Shown here: piece after piece, positions 33,916 to 42,963 of the stretch | Position numbering within the stretch: the first letter of the stretch is position 1 | Layout: each line of letters starts with the position of its first letter | NCBI RefSeq assembly: GCF_003096675.1 | Contig: NZ_QEKW01000005.1 | Location: forward strand, 124,001-188,000 | Source: Actinomycetospora cinnamomea | Lineage (GTDB): Bacteria; Actinomycetota; Actinomycetes; Mycobacteriales; Pseudonocardiaceae | DNA length: 64,000 nucleotides | Reading direction: 5' to 3' | Notes under the pieces: model-generated | Told to the model about the DNA's origin: nothing | The model's database searches: none | Seen by the model: the letters and a program-made list of their open reading frames with translations, nothing else | Position numbers and translations under genes: made by a program

Positions 33916-34988
33916 CCGCCGCCCCGGGCACGACCGACGCGCTGACCGGCGCCGGTGCGCGCACCATCCGGATCGGCACCCGGGCGAGCCTGCTCGCCCG
34001 GACGCAGACCGACATCGTGGCCTCGGCGCTGACCGCCGCCGGGGCGACGGTCGAGATCGTCACGATCTCCACGTCGGGCGACCGCAGCCAGGCGGCGGGC
34101 ACCCCGATCGCGCAGACCGGCGTCGGCGTGTTCGTCACCGCCCTGCGCGAGGCCCTGCTCGCCGACGAGATCGACGTCGCCGTGCACTCCTACAAGGACC
34201 TGCCGACCGCCGGTGTGCCCGGGCTGGTGCTCGCGGCCGTGCCGGCCCGGGAGGACCCGCGGGACGCGCTGGTGGCCCGCGACGGCATGGTGCTGGGGGA
34301 GCTGCCGCCCGGCGCGGTGGTCGGCACCGGGTCGCCGCGGCGCATCACGCAGATCGGCGCGCTGGGCCTGGGCCTGGAGCTCGTGCCGATCCGCGGCAAC
34401 GTCGACACCCGGATCGGGAAGGTCACCCGCGGCGAGCTGGACGCCGTGGTGCTGGCCCGGGCCGGGCTGGCCCGCCTCGGGCGCGCGGGCGAGGTCACCG
34501 AGGTGCTCGACCCCCTGCAGGTGCTGCCCGCCCCAGCCCAGGGCGCGCTGGCCTGCGAATGCCGCGCCGCCGACCCTGCGGCACGGAGCGAAGCGGAGCT
34601 GTCGCGCCAGAGGCAAGATGCAGCGCTCGCCGCGCTGCTGCGCGACACGCTGCACGACGCCTCCGTCGCGACCGCCGTGACCGCCGAGCGCGCGGTGCTC
34701 GCCGGTCTCGGCTCGCCGTGCAACGCCCCCGTCGGGGCGCTCGCGGAGGTCGTCGAGGACCTGGACGACGACGGGCGCGTCGTCGAACGGCTGTCGCTGC
34801 GCGCGGTGGCCGCCACCGCGGACGGCGCGCTGGTACGCGCGTCCGCCACCGGGGAGACCGAGGACGCCGAGCGGATCGGCCGGGAGCTGGCCGACGAGCT
34901 GCTCGCCGACGGGGCGGAACCGAAGGGGGTCGCGGGAGACGCAGCGCAGCCCGTGCGCGACGCACCGCACCCCCCGCCCGCCTCCTGA
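33912..34988 (+). CDS. hemC: porphobilinogen deaminase (hydroxymethylbilane synthase)
   Basis: HemC joins four porphobilinogens to hydroxymethylbilane on a dipyrromethane cofactor. The 358-residue protein has [16 protein letters not shown], the VHSYKDLP loop, [19 protein letters not shown] and the cofactor cysteine Cys270 in [10 protein letters not shown]. Between domain 2 and the cofactor loop, after ECRAADP, there are about 15 residues ([15 protein letters not shown]) more than usual, encoded by locally less GC-rich DNA (about 34578-34622). The start overlaps the hemA stop by ATGA. The C-terminal 25 residues are a variable tail. Confidence 0.94.
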
Positions 34989-35011
34989 ACACCACGATGG
35001 GAACGGAAGAC

Positions 35012-36658
35012 ATGACAGCACCCTCGACGACCGCCGGCCGGGTCGCCTTCGTCGGCAGCGGACCCGGGGACCCCGGCCTGCTGACCGTGCGCGCCCGCGA
35101 CGCCCTCGCCGCCGCGACGCTGGTCGTGGCCGACCGCGGCGTCCCCGCGGACGTCCTCGGCCTGCTGCCGTCGTCGGTGACGGTGCGCCCGGTCGGCCAG
35201 GCGGGCGACGACCCCACGGCCGGTGGCCCCGCCACCGACGCCGTGGTGGCGCCCGGCTTCGCCGCGGACGACCCCGCCGCCACCGGCGCGGGCCCCGCGC
35301 CGGCCGACCCCGACACGCTGGCGAGCACGGTCGTCCAGGAGGCCCGTGGCGGCGCCTCGGTGGTGCGCCTGGTCCTGGGCGACCCGCTGACGCGCCCCGA
35401 CGTGGTCACCGAGGTCCGAGCCGTCGCCGCGGCCGGCGTACCGTTCGACGTCGTGCCCGGCATGCCCGCCGACACCGCGGTGCCGACCTACGCCGGGGTG
35501 GCGCTCGGCCCGGCCCACACCACGGTCGACCTCACCGCCGGCGACGCCGTCGACTGGGCCGCCCTGTCGGTCGCGCCCGGCCCGCTCGTGCTGGCTGCCA
35601 CCGCCGACGACCTGGCCACCGCGTCGGCCCAGCTCGTCGAGAACGGCTGGAAGCCCGGCACCCCGGCGCTCGTCACCACCGCGGGCACCGGCTCGCGCCA
35701 GCGCACCGTCGAGACCAGCCTCGACAAGCTCGCCGCCGACGGCGCCGAGCTCGAGGGCCCGCTCGTGGTGACCCTCGGCGACGCCGTCACCGACCGCGCC
35801 ACGCTCTCCTGGTGGGAGTCCCGCGCGCTGTACGGCTGGCGGGTGCTCGTGCCGCGGACCAAGGACCAGGCCGGCGCGATGAGCGACCGCCTGCGCGTCC
35901 ACGGTGCGGTGCCCGAGGAGGTGCCGACGATCGCCGTCGAGCCGCCGCGCAGCCCGGCGCAGATGGAGCGCGCGGTCAAGGGCCTGGTCGACGGGCGCTA
36001 CCAGTGGGTGGTGTTCACCTCGGCCAACGCCGTGCGCGCGATATGGGAGAAGTTCGCCGAGTTCGGGCTCGACGCCCGCGCGTTCTCCGGCGTCAAGATC
36101 GCCTGCGTCGGTGAGGCCACCGCGGACGTGGTGCGCTCCTTCGGTGTGCACCCCGAGCTCGTCCCGGGCGAGGAGACCGAGCAGTCCTCCGAGGGCCTGC
36201 TCGAGGTCTTCCCGCCGCACGACGACGTCCTCGACCCCGTCGACCGCGTGCTCCTGCCCCGTGCGGACATCGCCACCGAGACCCTCGCCGAAGGCCTGCA
36301 GCAGCGCGGCTGGGAGATCGACGACATCACCGCGTACCGCACCGTGCGCGCGGCCCCGCCGCCCGCGCCGGTCCGCGAGGCCATCAAGACCGGCGGGTTC
36401 GACGCGGTCTGCTTCACCTCGTCGTCCACGGTGCGCAACCTCGTCGGGATCGCGGGCAAGCCGCACGCCCGCACGATCGTGGCCTGCATCGGCCCGAAGA
36501 CCGCCGAGACCGCGACGGAGTTCGGGCTGCGCGTCGACGTCAAGCCCGACGTCGCCGAGGTGCCCGCGCTGGTCGAGGCCCTCGCCGCCCACGCGAACAA
36601 GCTTCGTGCCGAAGGCGCCCTGCCCCCGCCGCGCAAGACGAAGGCCCGCAAGCGCTAG
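35012..36658 (+). CDS. hemD: fused uroporphyrinogen methyltransferase-like / uroporphyrinogen-III synthase
   Basis: The 548-residue protein joins an N-terminal tetrapyrrole-methylase-like domain (1-265) to uroporphyrinogen-III synthase (about 273-540), the usual actinobacterial arrangement (Rv0511). In the N-domain the SAM loop [14 protein letters not shown] and VLGDPL are kept, but the [16 protein letters not shown] segment departs from active SUMT enzymes and a 35-residue Ala/Asp/Pro insert sits near 62-105. It may not methylate. The HemD part has [34 protein letters not shown] and FTSSSTV. ATG 35012 follows GGAAG; an in-frame ATG is at 34997. Confidence 0.9.
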   Translation: MTAPSTTAGRVAFVGSGPGDPGLLTVRARDALAAATLVVADRGVPADVLGLLPSSVTVRPVGQAGDDPTAGGPATDAVVAPGFAADDPAATGAGPAPADPDTLASTVVQEARGGASVVRLVLGDPLTRPDVVTEVRAVAAAGVPFDVVPGMPADTAVPTYAGVALGPAHTTVDLTAGDAVDWAALSVAPGPLVLAATADDLATASAQLVENGWKPGTPALVTTAGTGSRQRTVETSLDKLAADGAELEGPLVVTLGDAVTDRATLSWWESRALYGWRVLVPRTKDQAGAMSDRLRVHGAVPEEVPTIAVEPPRSPAQMERAVKGLVDGRYQWVVFTSANAVRAIWEKFAEFGLDARAFSGVKIACVGEATADVVRSFGVHPELVPGEETEQSSEGLLEVFPPHDDVLDPVDRVLLPRADIATETLAEGLQQRGWEIDDITAYRTVRAAPPPAPVREAIKTGGFDAVCFTSSSTVRNLVGIAGKPHARTIVACIGPKTAETATEFGLRVDVKPDVAEVPALVEALAAHANKLRAEGALPPPRKTKARKR

Positions 36659-36706
36659 CTTGGCGCTCCGCGCTCGTGCGTGCCCTACCGGCGTGCTGTA
36701 TCGGAT

Positions 36707-36724
36707 CCGTGCCAAAGGGCACGG
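36707..36724 (+). other. hairpin in the AT-richer hemD-hemB gap
   Basis: CCGTGCC and GGCACGG form a 7-bp stem with an AAAG loop, 32 nt before the hemB ATG. The surrounding 98-nt gap is visibly less GC-rich than the window. It could be a terminator for hemD or part of a hemB leader. Confidence 0.5.
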
Positions 36725-36756
36725 GAAAGCTCGCACAAGACCGAAGGTCAAAGGTC

Positions 36757-37746
36757 ATGTTCACCCCCCGATCCTTCCCGGTTGACCGGCCCCGCCGGCT
36801 GCGGGCGACACACGGGCTGCGCCGGCTCGTCGCCGAGACCGACGTGCGCCCGCGGCACCTCGTGCTGCCCGTGTTCGTCGCCGAGGGTCTCGACGCCCCC
36901 CGTCCGATCACGTCGATGCCCGGGGTCGTCCAGCACACCCGCGACTCCCTGCGCAAGGCGGCCGCGGAGGCCGCGGCCGCCGGGGTCGGCGGGATCATGC
37001 TGTTCGGCGTGCCCGCGCGGCGGGACGCCGTGGGCTCCGGGGCCACCGATCCGGAGGGCATCCTCAACGTCGCGCTGCGCGACGTGCGGGCGGAGGTCGG
37101 CGACGCGCTGCCGGTCATGGCCGACACCTGTCTCGACGAGTTCACCGACCACGGCCACTGCGGCGTGCTCGACGAGCGCGGCGGCGTCGACAACGACGCG
37201 ACGCTGCCGATCTACGGCACCATGGCGGTCGCGCAGGCCGAGGCGGGCGCCCACGTCGTCTCTCCCAGCGGGATGATGGACGGGCAGGTCGGGGTCATCC
37301 GCGCCGCGCTGGACGAGGCCGGGTTCCGCGACACCGCGATCCTCGCCTACTCGGCGAAGTACGCGAGCGCGTTCTACGGCCCGTTCCGCGAGGCCGTCGA
37401 CTCGCAGCTGCAGGGCGACCGGCGCGCCTACCAGCAGGACCCGGGCAACGCGCGAGAGGCCGCCCGCGAGGTGGCGCTCGACCTCGACGAGGGCGCCGAC
37501 ATGGTGATGGTCAAGCCGGCCATGGCCTACCTGGACGTGCTGCGGCGGGTGGCCGACTCCGCCGACGTGCCGGTCGCGGCCTACCAGGTGTCGGGGGAGT
37601 ACGCGATGATCTCCGCCGCCGTCGAGCGGGGCTGGCTCGACCGCGAGCGCACGATCCTCGAGTCGCTCACCGGCATCCGCCGGGCCGGCGCCGACCTCGT
37701 CCTCACCTACTGGGCCACCGAGGCCGCCGTCTGGCTGGACCGCTGA
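36757..37746 (+). CDS. hemB: porphobilinogen synthase (delta-aminolevulinic acid dehydratase)
   Basis: HemB condenses two 5-aminolevulinates to porphobilinogen. The 329-residue protein has the two active-site lysines, Lys201 ([14 protein letters not shown]) and the Schiff-base Lys253 ([10 protein letters not shown]), and the metal-site region [16 protein letters not shown] with Cys125 and Cys135. Length matches the family. ATG 36757 is preferred: GAAGG lies 9 nt upstream. An AGGTCA-like direct repeat also precedes it and probably has no special meaning. Three small membrane protein genes follow in a coupled chain. Confidence 0.95.
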   Translation: MFTPRSFPVDRPRRLRATHGLRRLVAETDVRPRHLVLPVFVAEGLDAPRPITSMPGVVQHTRDSLRKAAAEAAAAGVGGIMLFGVPARRDAVGSGATDPEGILNVALRDVRAEVGDALPVMADTCLDEFTDHGHCGVLDERGGVDNDATLPIYGTMAVAQAEAGAHVVSPSGMMDGQVGVIRAALDEAGFRDTAILAYSAKYASAFYGPFREAVDSQLQGDRRAYQQDPGNAREAAREVALDLDEGADMVMVKPAMAYLDVLRRVADSADVPVAAYQVSGEYAMISAAVERGWLDRERTILESLTGIRRAGADLVLTYWATEAAVWLDR

Positions 37747-37748
37747 GC

Positions 37749-38180
37749 GTGACCGACCGAGCCGGTGACCGGACCGCGGTCACCCCGCCCCAGGGGGAAC
37801 CGGGGCGCCCGGGCGTCGTCACGGCGGCCGTCGTGCTGTGGAGCGTGCTCGGTGTCCTGATGATCGGGACCGCGCTGCTGTTCGGCCTCGGGCTCGTGCT
37901 CGGGAGCACCGAGGCGGACACCGGGCCGGTGGCGGTGGTCGCCGCGATGGTGGTGCTCGCCGCGGCGGGGATCGGCACGCTGGTCGCCGCCCGCCGGCTC
38001 GTCGGCGGCTCCCGCGCGGCGCGGGCGGGCCTGACGGTGCTCGGCGCCGTGCTCGCGATCGCCGGGTTGGTGCAGGTCACGTTCCTCGGGGTCGGCGGCG
38101 TGTGGTTCGTCGCGTTCGTGGTGGGCGCGGTGCTGCTGCACCTGCCGGCCGCGCGGGCCCACTTCCGGCGGCGGCCGTGA
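37749..38180 (+). CDS. small membrane protein with four hydrophobic segments
   Basis: The 143-residue protein starts 2 nt after the hemB stop with GTG and has a hydrophilic N-terminus (1-22) followed by four membrane segments near 25-48, 60-80, 90-110 and 112-132. No family recognised; similar unknown membrane proteins follow hemB in related actinobacteria (Rv0513 region). Its stop overlaps the next GTG (GTGA). Confidence 0.72.
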   Translation: MTDRAGDRTAVTPPQGEPGRPGVVTAAVVLWSVLGVLMIGTALLFGLGLVLGSTEADTGPVAVVAAMVVLAAAGIGTLVAARRLVGGSRAARAGLTVLGAVLAIAGLVQVTFLGVGGVWFVAFVVGAVLLHLPAARAHFRRRP

Positions 38181-38644
38181 GCACGCCGGAGGGGGCCGCC
38201 GAGCCCGTCCTGTTCGCCGAGGACGGCTCGCGTCCCTGGGTGCTGCTGTTCGGGCCCGTGCTCGCCGGCGTCGGGATCGCCCTGGAGAGCCTCGCGCCGG
38301 GCGGGGCGTCGGTGCCGCTGTGGCTCGGCGTGGGCCTGCTGGTCTTCCTCTACACCCTCGTGCTCGTCCGCAGCCGGCGGCGCTTCCTGCGGGTGGAGCT
38401 CACCCCGTCGACGCTCGTGCAGGGCAGCACGCGCCTGCCGATGTCGCACGTCAGCTCGCTGCGCCCGGTCGACGAGGAGCACCACGGCATCCGCGTGCTC
38501 GGCGACGGCCCGGTGGTGCCGCGCCGGTTCGGTGCGGTCGTGCTGCGGCTGACCGACGGGACGCGGGCCGTGGCGTGGGCCCGCGACGCAGCGGGGCTGC
38601 GCCGCGCGCTCGACGACCTCCTGCGCGCACGGGCCACCTCGTGA
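38177..38644 (+). CDS. two-span membrane protein with a PH-like C-terminal domain
   Basis: The 155-residue protein has two membrane segments (about 20-38 and 47-65) and then a beta-rich region ([33 protein letters not shown]...[19 protein letters not shown]) resembling the DUF3093/PH-like group of actinobacterial membrane proteins. Function unknown. It is coupled by GTGA overlaps to the genes on both sides, so the three small proteins probably form one membrane unit. Confidence 0.65.
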   Translation: MSTPEGAAEPVLFAEDGSRPWVLLFGPVLAGVGIALESLAPGGASVPLWLGVGLLVFLYTLVLVRSRRRFLRVELTPSTLVQGSTRLPMSHVSSLRPVDEEHHGIRVLGDGPVVPRRFGAVVLRLTDGTRAVAWARDAAGLRRALDDLLRARATS

Positions 38645-39102
38645 GCGGTCCCCGTCGCCGCGCCGTCGTGCTGGCCGCGGTGACCGTCGTGCTCGCCGTC
38701 GCGGCGACCGTGCTGCTCGTCGCGGGCGTCGAGGTGCGCGAGACCACGGGCGGCCTGCTCGTCACCCCGATCCGCCAGCTGCGGCTCGTCGGGGGTCTCC
38801 TGCTCGCCGGGACCGCGGCGGGCGTCGCCGCCGTGCTGACCGCCCTGGCCGCCGTGTCCGCGGCCCGGCGGGCGCGCCCGGCGCGCGGGGATGCGCCGCC
38901 GGACTCCTCGCCGGACTCCTCGCCGTCACCGGCGGTCGCCGGGGCGGCGCCCGCCCCGGACCACGAGTCCCCCGACGACCACGGGGACCACGGGGACCAC
39001 GGCAGGGAGGACACCGTCGCGGACGACCCCGCGCCGGACGGCGGCCACTCCGCGGACACGACACCCGCCGCGAGCTCGCCGGGTCCCGATCGCCGAGGGT
39101 GA
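38641..39102 (+). CDS. two-span membrane protein with acidic tail
   Basis: This 153-residue product has membrane segments at about 7-29 and 46-73 and a disordered C-terminal tail rich in Asp, Pro, Ser and His (repeat DHGDHGDHG). I do not recognise the family. GTG 38641 lies within the preceding stop. The following 296 nt (39103-39398) hold no supportable gene; the hemL frame stays open there but the codons are low-complexity. Confidence 0.6.
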   Translation: MSGPRRRAVVLAAVTVVLAVAATVLLVAGVEVRETTGGLLVTPIRQLRLVGGLLLAGTAAGVAAVLTALAAVSAARRARPARGDAPPDSSPDSSPSPAVAGAAPAPDHESPDDHGDHGDHGREDTVADDPAPDGGHSADTTPAASSPGPDRRG

Positions 39103-39385
39103 TCGCTTCGGCGGGCCCTGCCGCCGTCCTGGCCGAGGCCGCCCGGGCGGCGCTGGACGGGCGCACGGCCCGCGCCGTGCCCGCGCCACCCCCGGCCCCC
39201 GCAGCACCGGCCGCAGGGCGGCCCCCGAGCGTCACCGGGAGACGTGGGCGCCCGGCGTCCCGCCGCCGGCCGGGTACGGCGGCGGGTATGGCTCGACCCC
39301 CGTGCGTTGGCGGACCGGTGCCGGTCCGACCACGGCCGACCCACCGGCCCCGCGCCCGGCCACGGCGCCGTCACCGCGCGGCTGG

Positions 39386-39391
39386 GACACT
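39386..39391 (+). promoter_or_regulatory. possible -10 of a leaderless promoter for hemL
   Basis: GACACT (one base from TANNNT) ends 7 nt before GTG 39399, and no Shine-Dalgarno is visible. Confidence 0.35.
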
Positions 39392-39398
39392 GGGTTCC

Positions 39399-40751
39399 GT
39401 GACCAGCACAGCGACGACGAGCGCGGGCACGGCGGGCGCCGGCCACACCCCCGAACGCAGCGCCGAGCTCTTCGCCCGCGCCGAGCAGGTGGTCCCGGGT
39501 GGGGTCAACTCCCCGGTGCGCGCGTTCCGGTCGGTCGGCGGCACGCCGCGGTTCATGGTGTCCGGGCAGGGCGCCTGGCTCACCGACGCCGACGGCAACC
39601 GCTACGTCGACCTGGTCAGTTCCTGGGGTCCGATGATCCTCGGGCACGCCCACCCCGCGGTGGTCGAGGCCGTGCGCGAGGCGGCGTCGGCGGGCCTGAG
39701 CTTCGGTACGCCGACGGCCGGGGAGGTCGACCTCGCCGAGGAGCTCGTGCGCCGGGTCGAGCCGGTCGAGCAGGTGCGCCTGGTCAACTCGGGCACCGAG
39801 GCGACGATGAGCGCGATCCGGCTGGCCCGCGGGTTCACCGGGCGCAGCGTGGTGGTCAAGTTCGCCGGCTGCTACCACGGCCACGTCGACGCACTGCTCG
39901 CCGAGGCGGGCTCGGGCCTTGCGACCTTCGGGCTGCCGTCCACGCCGGGCGTCACCGGCGCCCAGGCCACCGACACGATCGTGCTGCCCTACAACGACCT
40001 CGACGCCGTCGCCGCCGCCTTCTCCGAGCGCGGGCAGGAGATCGCGTGCGTCATCACGGAGGCCGCCGCCGGCAACATGGGCGCGGTCGCGCCCGACGAC
40101 GGCTTCAACGCCGGGCTCAAGCGGCTGTGCCAGGCCCACGGCGCCCTGCTGGTGATCGACGAGGTGATGACGGGCTTCCGCGTCTCGTCGGCCGGCTGGT
40201 ACGGCCTCGAGGGTGTCGCCGGCGACCTGTACTGCTTCGGCAAGGTGATGTCCGGCGGGCTGCCCGCCGCGGCCTTCGGCGGCCGGGCCGACGTCATGGC
40301 CCACCTCGCGCCGGCCGGCCCCGTCTACCAGGCGGGGACGCTGGCCGGGAACCCCGTCGCGGTCGCCGCCGGGCTGACCACCCTGCGCCACGCGACGCCC
40401 GAGGTGTACACCGCGCTCGACGCGAACGCCGACCGGCTGCACGGGCTGGTCGGTGACGCCCTCACGCAGGCCGGGGTCGTCCATACGATCCAGCGGGCGG
40501 GCTCGCTCATCTCGGTCCGCTTCGCGGCCGAGCCCGGGCGGGACTACGCCGACATGAAGTCCGCCGAGACCTGGCGCTTCCCGCCCTTCTTCCACACCCT
40601 GCTCGAGCGCGGGGTGTACTGGCCGCCGAGCGTGTTCGAGGCGTGCTTCATCTCCGCCGCGCTCGACGACGACGCGTTCGCGGTGATCGCCGACGCGCTG
40701 CCCGCCGCGGCGGAGGCGGCCGCCGCCGCGACGCCGCCGGAGGGCTCGTGA
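39399..40751 (+). CDS. hemL: glutamate-1-semialdehyde 2,1-aminomutase
   Basis: HemL converts glutamate-1-semialdehyde to 5-aminolevulinate using PLP. The 450-residue protein carries [12 protein letters not shown] near 32-43, [14 protein letters not shown] at 131-144, the PLP-carboxylate region [10 protein letters not shown] and the Schiff-base Lys282 in [17 protein letters not shown]. It completes the C5 route with hemA and hemB. GTG 39399 is chosen by family length and the -10-like hexamer. The next gene overlaps its stop by GTGA. Position matches Rv0524. Confidence 0.95.
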   Translation: MTSTATTSAGTAGAGHTPERSAELFARAEQVVPGGVNSPVRAFRSVGGTPRFMVSGQGAWLTDADGNRYVDLVSSWGPMILGHAHPAVVEAVREAASAGLSFGTPTAGEVDLAEELVRRVEPVEQVRLVNSGTEATMSAIRLARGFTGRSVVVKFAGCYHGHVDALLAEAGSGLATFGLPSTPGVTGAQATDTIVLPYNDLDAVAAAFSERGQEIACVITEAAAGNMGAVAPDDGFNAGLKRLCQAHGALLVIDEVMTGFRVSSAGWYGLEGVAGDLYCFGKVMSGGLPAAAFGGRADVMAHLAPAGPVYQAGTLAGNPVAVAAGLTTLRHATPEVYTALDANADRLHGLVGDALTQAGVVHTIQRAGSLISVRFAAEPGRDYADMKSAETWRFPPFFHTLLERGVYWPPSVFEACFISAALDDDAFAVIADALPAAAEAAAAATPPEGS

Positions 40752-41383
40752 CACCGGTCCGCACCACCGTCCACCTCGTCCGCCACGGCGAGGTGCACAA
40801 CCCCGAGAAGGTCCTCTACGGCCGCCTGCCCGGGTTCGGGCTGTCCGACGAGGGGCGGGTACAGGCCAAGCGGGCGGCGGAGCACCTCGCGCGGGCCGAC
40901 GTCACCGCCCTGCTCGTCTCGCCGATGCAGCGCGCCCAGGAGACCGCGGAGCCGATCGCCGCGGCGCTGGGCGTCGACCCGGTGACCGAGGAGCGGCTCA
41001 TCGAGGCCGGCAACGCGTTCGAGGGCCTGCACGTGTCGGTCGGCGACGGGGCGCTGCGCCGTCCCGAGTACTGGCCGCTGCTGCGCAACCCGTTCCGCCC
41101 CTCCTGGGGCGAGCCGTACCTGGAGATCGCGCACCGGATGCTCGGTGCGACGCACCGGGCCCGAGAGCTCGCGGCGGGCCACGAGGCCGTGTGCGTGTCG
41201 CACCAACTGCCGATCTGGACGCTGCGCCGCTTCCTCGCGGGCCAGCGGCTGTGGCACGACCCCCGCAAGCGGGAGTGCTCGCTGGGCTCGGTGACCAGCT
41301 TCGTCTTCGACGACGAGACGCTCGTCGACATCGCCTACGCCGAGCCGGGCGGCGCGAGCGACCCCGCGGCGACGGGGGCGTGA
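40748..41383 (+). CDS. histidine phosphatase family protein (Rv0525-like)
   Basis: The 211-residue protein belongs to the phosphoglycerate-mutase-like histidine phosphatases: [20 protein letters not shown] carries the phospho-His at 13, with [15 protein letters not shown] and the second His in [13 protein letters not shown]. It is not a glycolytic mutase; a dephosphorylating role is expected but the substrate is unknown. It is coupled to hemL and to the thioredoxin-like gene by GTGA overlaps, the same order as Rv0524-Rv0526. Confidence 0.88.
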   Translation: MTPVRTTVHLVRHGEVHNPEKVLYGRLPGFGLSDEGRVQAKRAAEHLARADVTALLVSPMQRAQETAEPIAAALGVDPVTEERLIEAGNAFEGLHVSVGDGALRRPEYWPLLRNPFRPSWGEPYLEIAHRMLGATHRARELAAGHEAVCVSHQLPIWTLRRFLAGQRLWHDPRKRECSLGSVTSFVFDDETLVDIAYAEPGGASDPAATGA

Positions 41384-41967
41384 CCGTGCGGGCCGTGCTG
41401 GTGCTGCTCGCCGGGCTCCTGCTCGTCGCCGGGTGCTCCCTGTCGTCGGGGCCGGCGGACGGGGCGTTCGTGTTCGGCGGCACCGGCGGGCGCACGACGG
41501 TCACCTACGACCCGCCCGCGAGCCGCGGCGTGCTGCCCCCCGTCAGCGGGGAGAGCCTGCTCGAGCCCGGCCGGCAGCTCTCGACCGCGGATTACCGGGG
41601 GCAGGTCGTGGTGCTCAACGTGTGGGGCTCGTGGTGCGGGCCGTGCCGAGCGGAGGCCGACGCGCTGGACCAGGTGGCGCTGGCCTCGGCGCCGCAGGGT
41701 GTGCAGTTCCTCGGCATCGACGTGCGTGACCAGCGCCAGGCCGCGGCGGATTTCGTGCGGGACCGGGGCGTCGTCTACCCGTCCATCTACGACCCGCCGG
41801 GGCGCTCGCTGCTCGCGCTGCGCGGCTACCCGCGCAACGCCGTGCCGTCGACGATCGTGCTCGACCGCTCGCACCGCGTGGCGGCGGTCTTCCTCACCGC
41901 GGTGCTGGCCTCGGACCTGCAGCCGGTGGTCGACCGGGTCGCCGCCGAGCCCGTGCCGGCGAGCTGA
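41380..41967 (+). CDS. TlpA/ResA-like thiol-disulfide lipoprotein for cytochrome c maturation
   Basis: The 195-residue protein has a lipoprotein signal with lipobox VAGC (Cys19) and a TlpA/ResA-type thioredoxin domain with the redox motif WCGPC (Cys86, Cys89) after VVVLNVWGS. Anchored outside the membrane, it should keep apocytochrome c cysteines reduced using electrons from CcdA. It precedes ccdA, resB and ccsB, separated by a zinc-ribbon gene and a small minus-strand gene. Order equals Rv0526-Rv0529. GTG 41380 overlaps the upstream stop; a second GTG lies at 41386. Confidence 0.9.
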   Translation: MTVRAVLVLLAGLLLVAGCSLSSGPADGAFVFGGTGGRTTVTYDPPASRGVLPPVSGESLLEPGRQLSTADYRGQVVVLNVWGSWCGPCRAEADALDQVALASAPQGVQFLGIDVRDQRQAAADFVRDRGVVYPSIYDPPGRSLLALRGYPRNAVPSTIVLDRSHRVAAVFLTAVLASDLQPVVDRVAAEPVPAS

Positions 41968-41993
41968 GCGGGCCGAGGGGGTGAGCGGGGCAC

Positions 41994-42359
41994 ATGCTGT
42001 TCGTCTTCGGGACACGCCGGACGGTCACGCAGCTGGCGATGGTCGTCCTGACCTGCGCGAACTGCCACCGCTCGGCGGCGAACGCGGTGCTGAAGCTGGT
42101 CACGAGGTTCACGCTGTTCTTCATCCCGCTCTTCCCGATCCGCACCCGGTACGCCACCCGGTGCACGGCCTGCGGGTTCAGCGCCACCGTCGGGAAGGGC
42201 CGGGTCGAGCGGCTGCGCCAGATGCCTCCCGCCGGGTCGGCGCCCCCGCGGCCGGCCTATGGGCAGCCCTGGTCGGCGCCCTGGCCGGGTGCCGCGGGCG
42301 GTGGCACCAACGGACACACCGCCCCCGGGCCGCACCAGCCCGGCGCCCGCGGCGGGTGA
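41994..42359 (+). CDS. zinc-ribbon membrane-associated protein
   Basis: The 121-residue protein has two CxxC knuckles, Cys21-Ala-Asn-Cys24 and Cys57-Thr-Ala-Cys60, flanking a hydrophobic segment (TLFFIPLFPI, 40-49). This matches the zinc-ribbon_15-type small proteins common in actinobacteria. The C-terminal 45 residues are Pro/Gly-rich. Function unknown. ATG 41994 follows GAGCGGGG. A strong hairpin ends the transcript. Confidence 0.78.
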   Translation: MLFVFGTRRTVTQLAMVVLTCANCHRSAANAVLKLVTRFTLFFIPLFPIRTRYATRCTACGFSATVGKGRVERLRQMPPAGSAPPRPAYGQPWSAPWPGAAGGGTNGHTAPGPHQPGARGG

Positions 42360-42362
42360 CGC

Positions 42363-42395
42363 TCCCGCCCGGCCCGACGTGCGGACCGGGCGGGA
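42363..42395. terminator. bidirectional hairpin between convergent genes
   Basis: TCCCGCCCGG and CCGGGCGGGA form a perfect 10-bp stem with a 13-nt loop. It begins 3 nt after the zinc-ribbon stop and ends 7 nt before the stop of the minus-strand small gene, so it can serve both. Confidence 0.7.
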
Positions 42396-42402
42396 CGACG
42401 GA

Positions 42403-42588
42403 TCACCCGCCGCGGCGGGCGACGAAGTCGGTACGGGCGTGCACGGGCTTCGTGTGCTCGGGAGGGCCGGTGCGGCGCGGGGCCCGGGCGGCGGGGACGC
42501 CGCCGATGGTGGCGGACTTGCCGCGGGCCGCGGCCCGGCGCTCGGCGCGGTTCGTCGGACGGGCGGGCGTGTCGAGGGTGGTTCGCAT
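42403..42588 (-). CDS. 61-residue basic protein
   Basis: This small, highly basic protein has no hydrophobic segment. It contains TNRAERRAAARGKSATIGG (12-30), a motif I know only from unannotated small actinobacterial proteins. An ideal ribosome binding site, AGGAGGT, stands 5 nt before ATG 42588, which strongly supports expression. It lies alone on the minus strand between tlpA-type genes and ccdA. Nucleic-acid or ribosome binding is possible from its charge only. Confidence 0.65.
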   Translation of the reverse strand: MRTTLDTPARPTNRAERRAAARGKSATIGGVPAARAPRRTGPPEHTKPVHARTDFVARRGG

Positions 42589-42963
42589 GCGTGACCTCCT
42601 GGGGGGGTGCGGGCGGACGCCGCCGACATCGGGAGATCCGGGAGTGCGGACGGCCGGGATGGAGATCGACATGGAGATCGACACCGGCCGCACGCAGTCC
42701 CCGACCGTTGCCCGGGGTGCACGAGCACCGCGCCGGGCGGCGGGAGGGGCGGCGGAGGGGCGCCGGGACCGGAACGGGTCCCGGGCCGTCAGGAGTCGAT
42801 GTCCACGGCGAGGACGCTAGGAGCACCCCTCGTCGGCACGCCACCGATTTTCGGGGCGTCCGTGCCGCGTCCCCAGCTCAGCGGCACGATCTACGACACA
42901 TCGTCGGAGATGGAGGCCCGCGCTCACGCGCGCGCGACCGGCGCGTCCTACCCTGGTCGGCGT
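42589..42963. other. 375-nt divergent intergenic region before ccdA
   Basis: The region separates the small minus-strand gene from ccdA. It holds a perfect 12-bp direct duplication of ATGGAGATCGAC (42659-42670 and 42671-42682) and, near its right end, the ccdA -10 hexamer. The ccdA frame is open through part of it, but without a supported start. I see no RNA gene. Confidence 0.5.
42949..42954 (+). promoter_or_regulatory. -10 hexamer close to the ccdA start
   Basis: TACCCT ends 9 nt before ATG 42964, giving a leader of at most a few nucleotides. The same TACCCTGG context precedes the DUF4229 gene. Confidence 0.5.

Noticed and set aside
36743-36756. AGGTCA direct repeat before hemB
   Set aside because: It resembles a nuclear-receptor element, which has no meaning in bacteria; part of it is the Shine-Dalgarno region.
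42659-42820. Plus-strand small ORF starting MEIDMEID
   Set aside because: It begins in a 12-bp duplication, has no ribosome binding site and continues as Arg/Ala low-complexity sequence.
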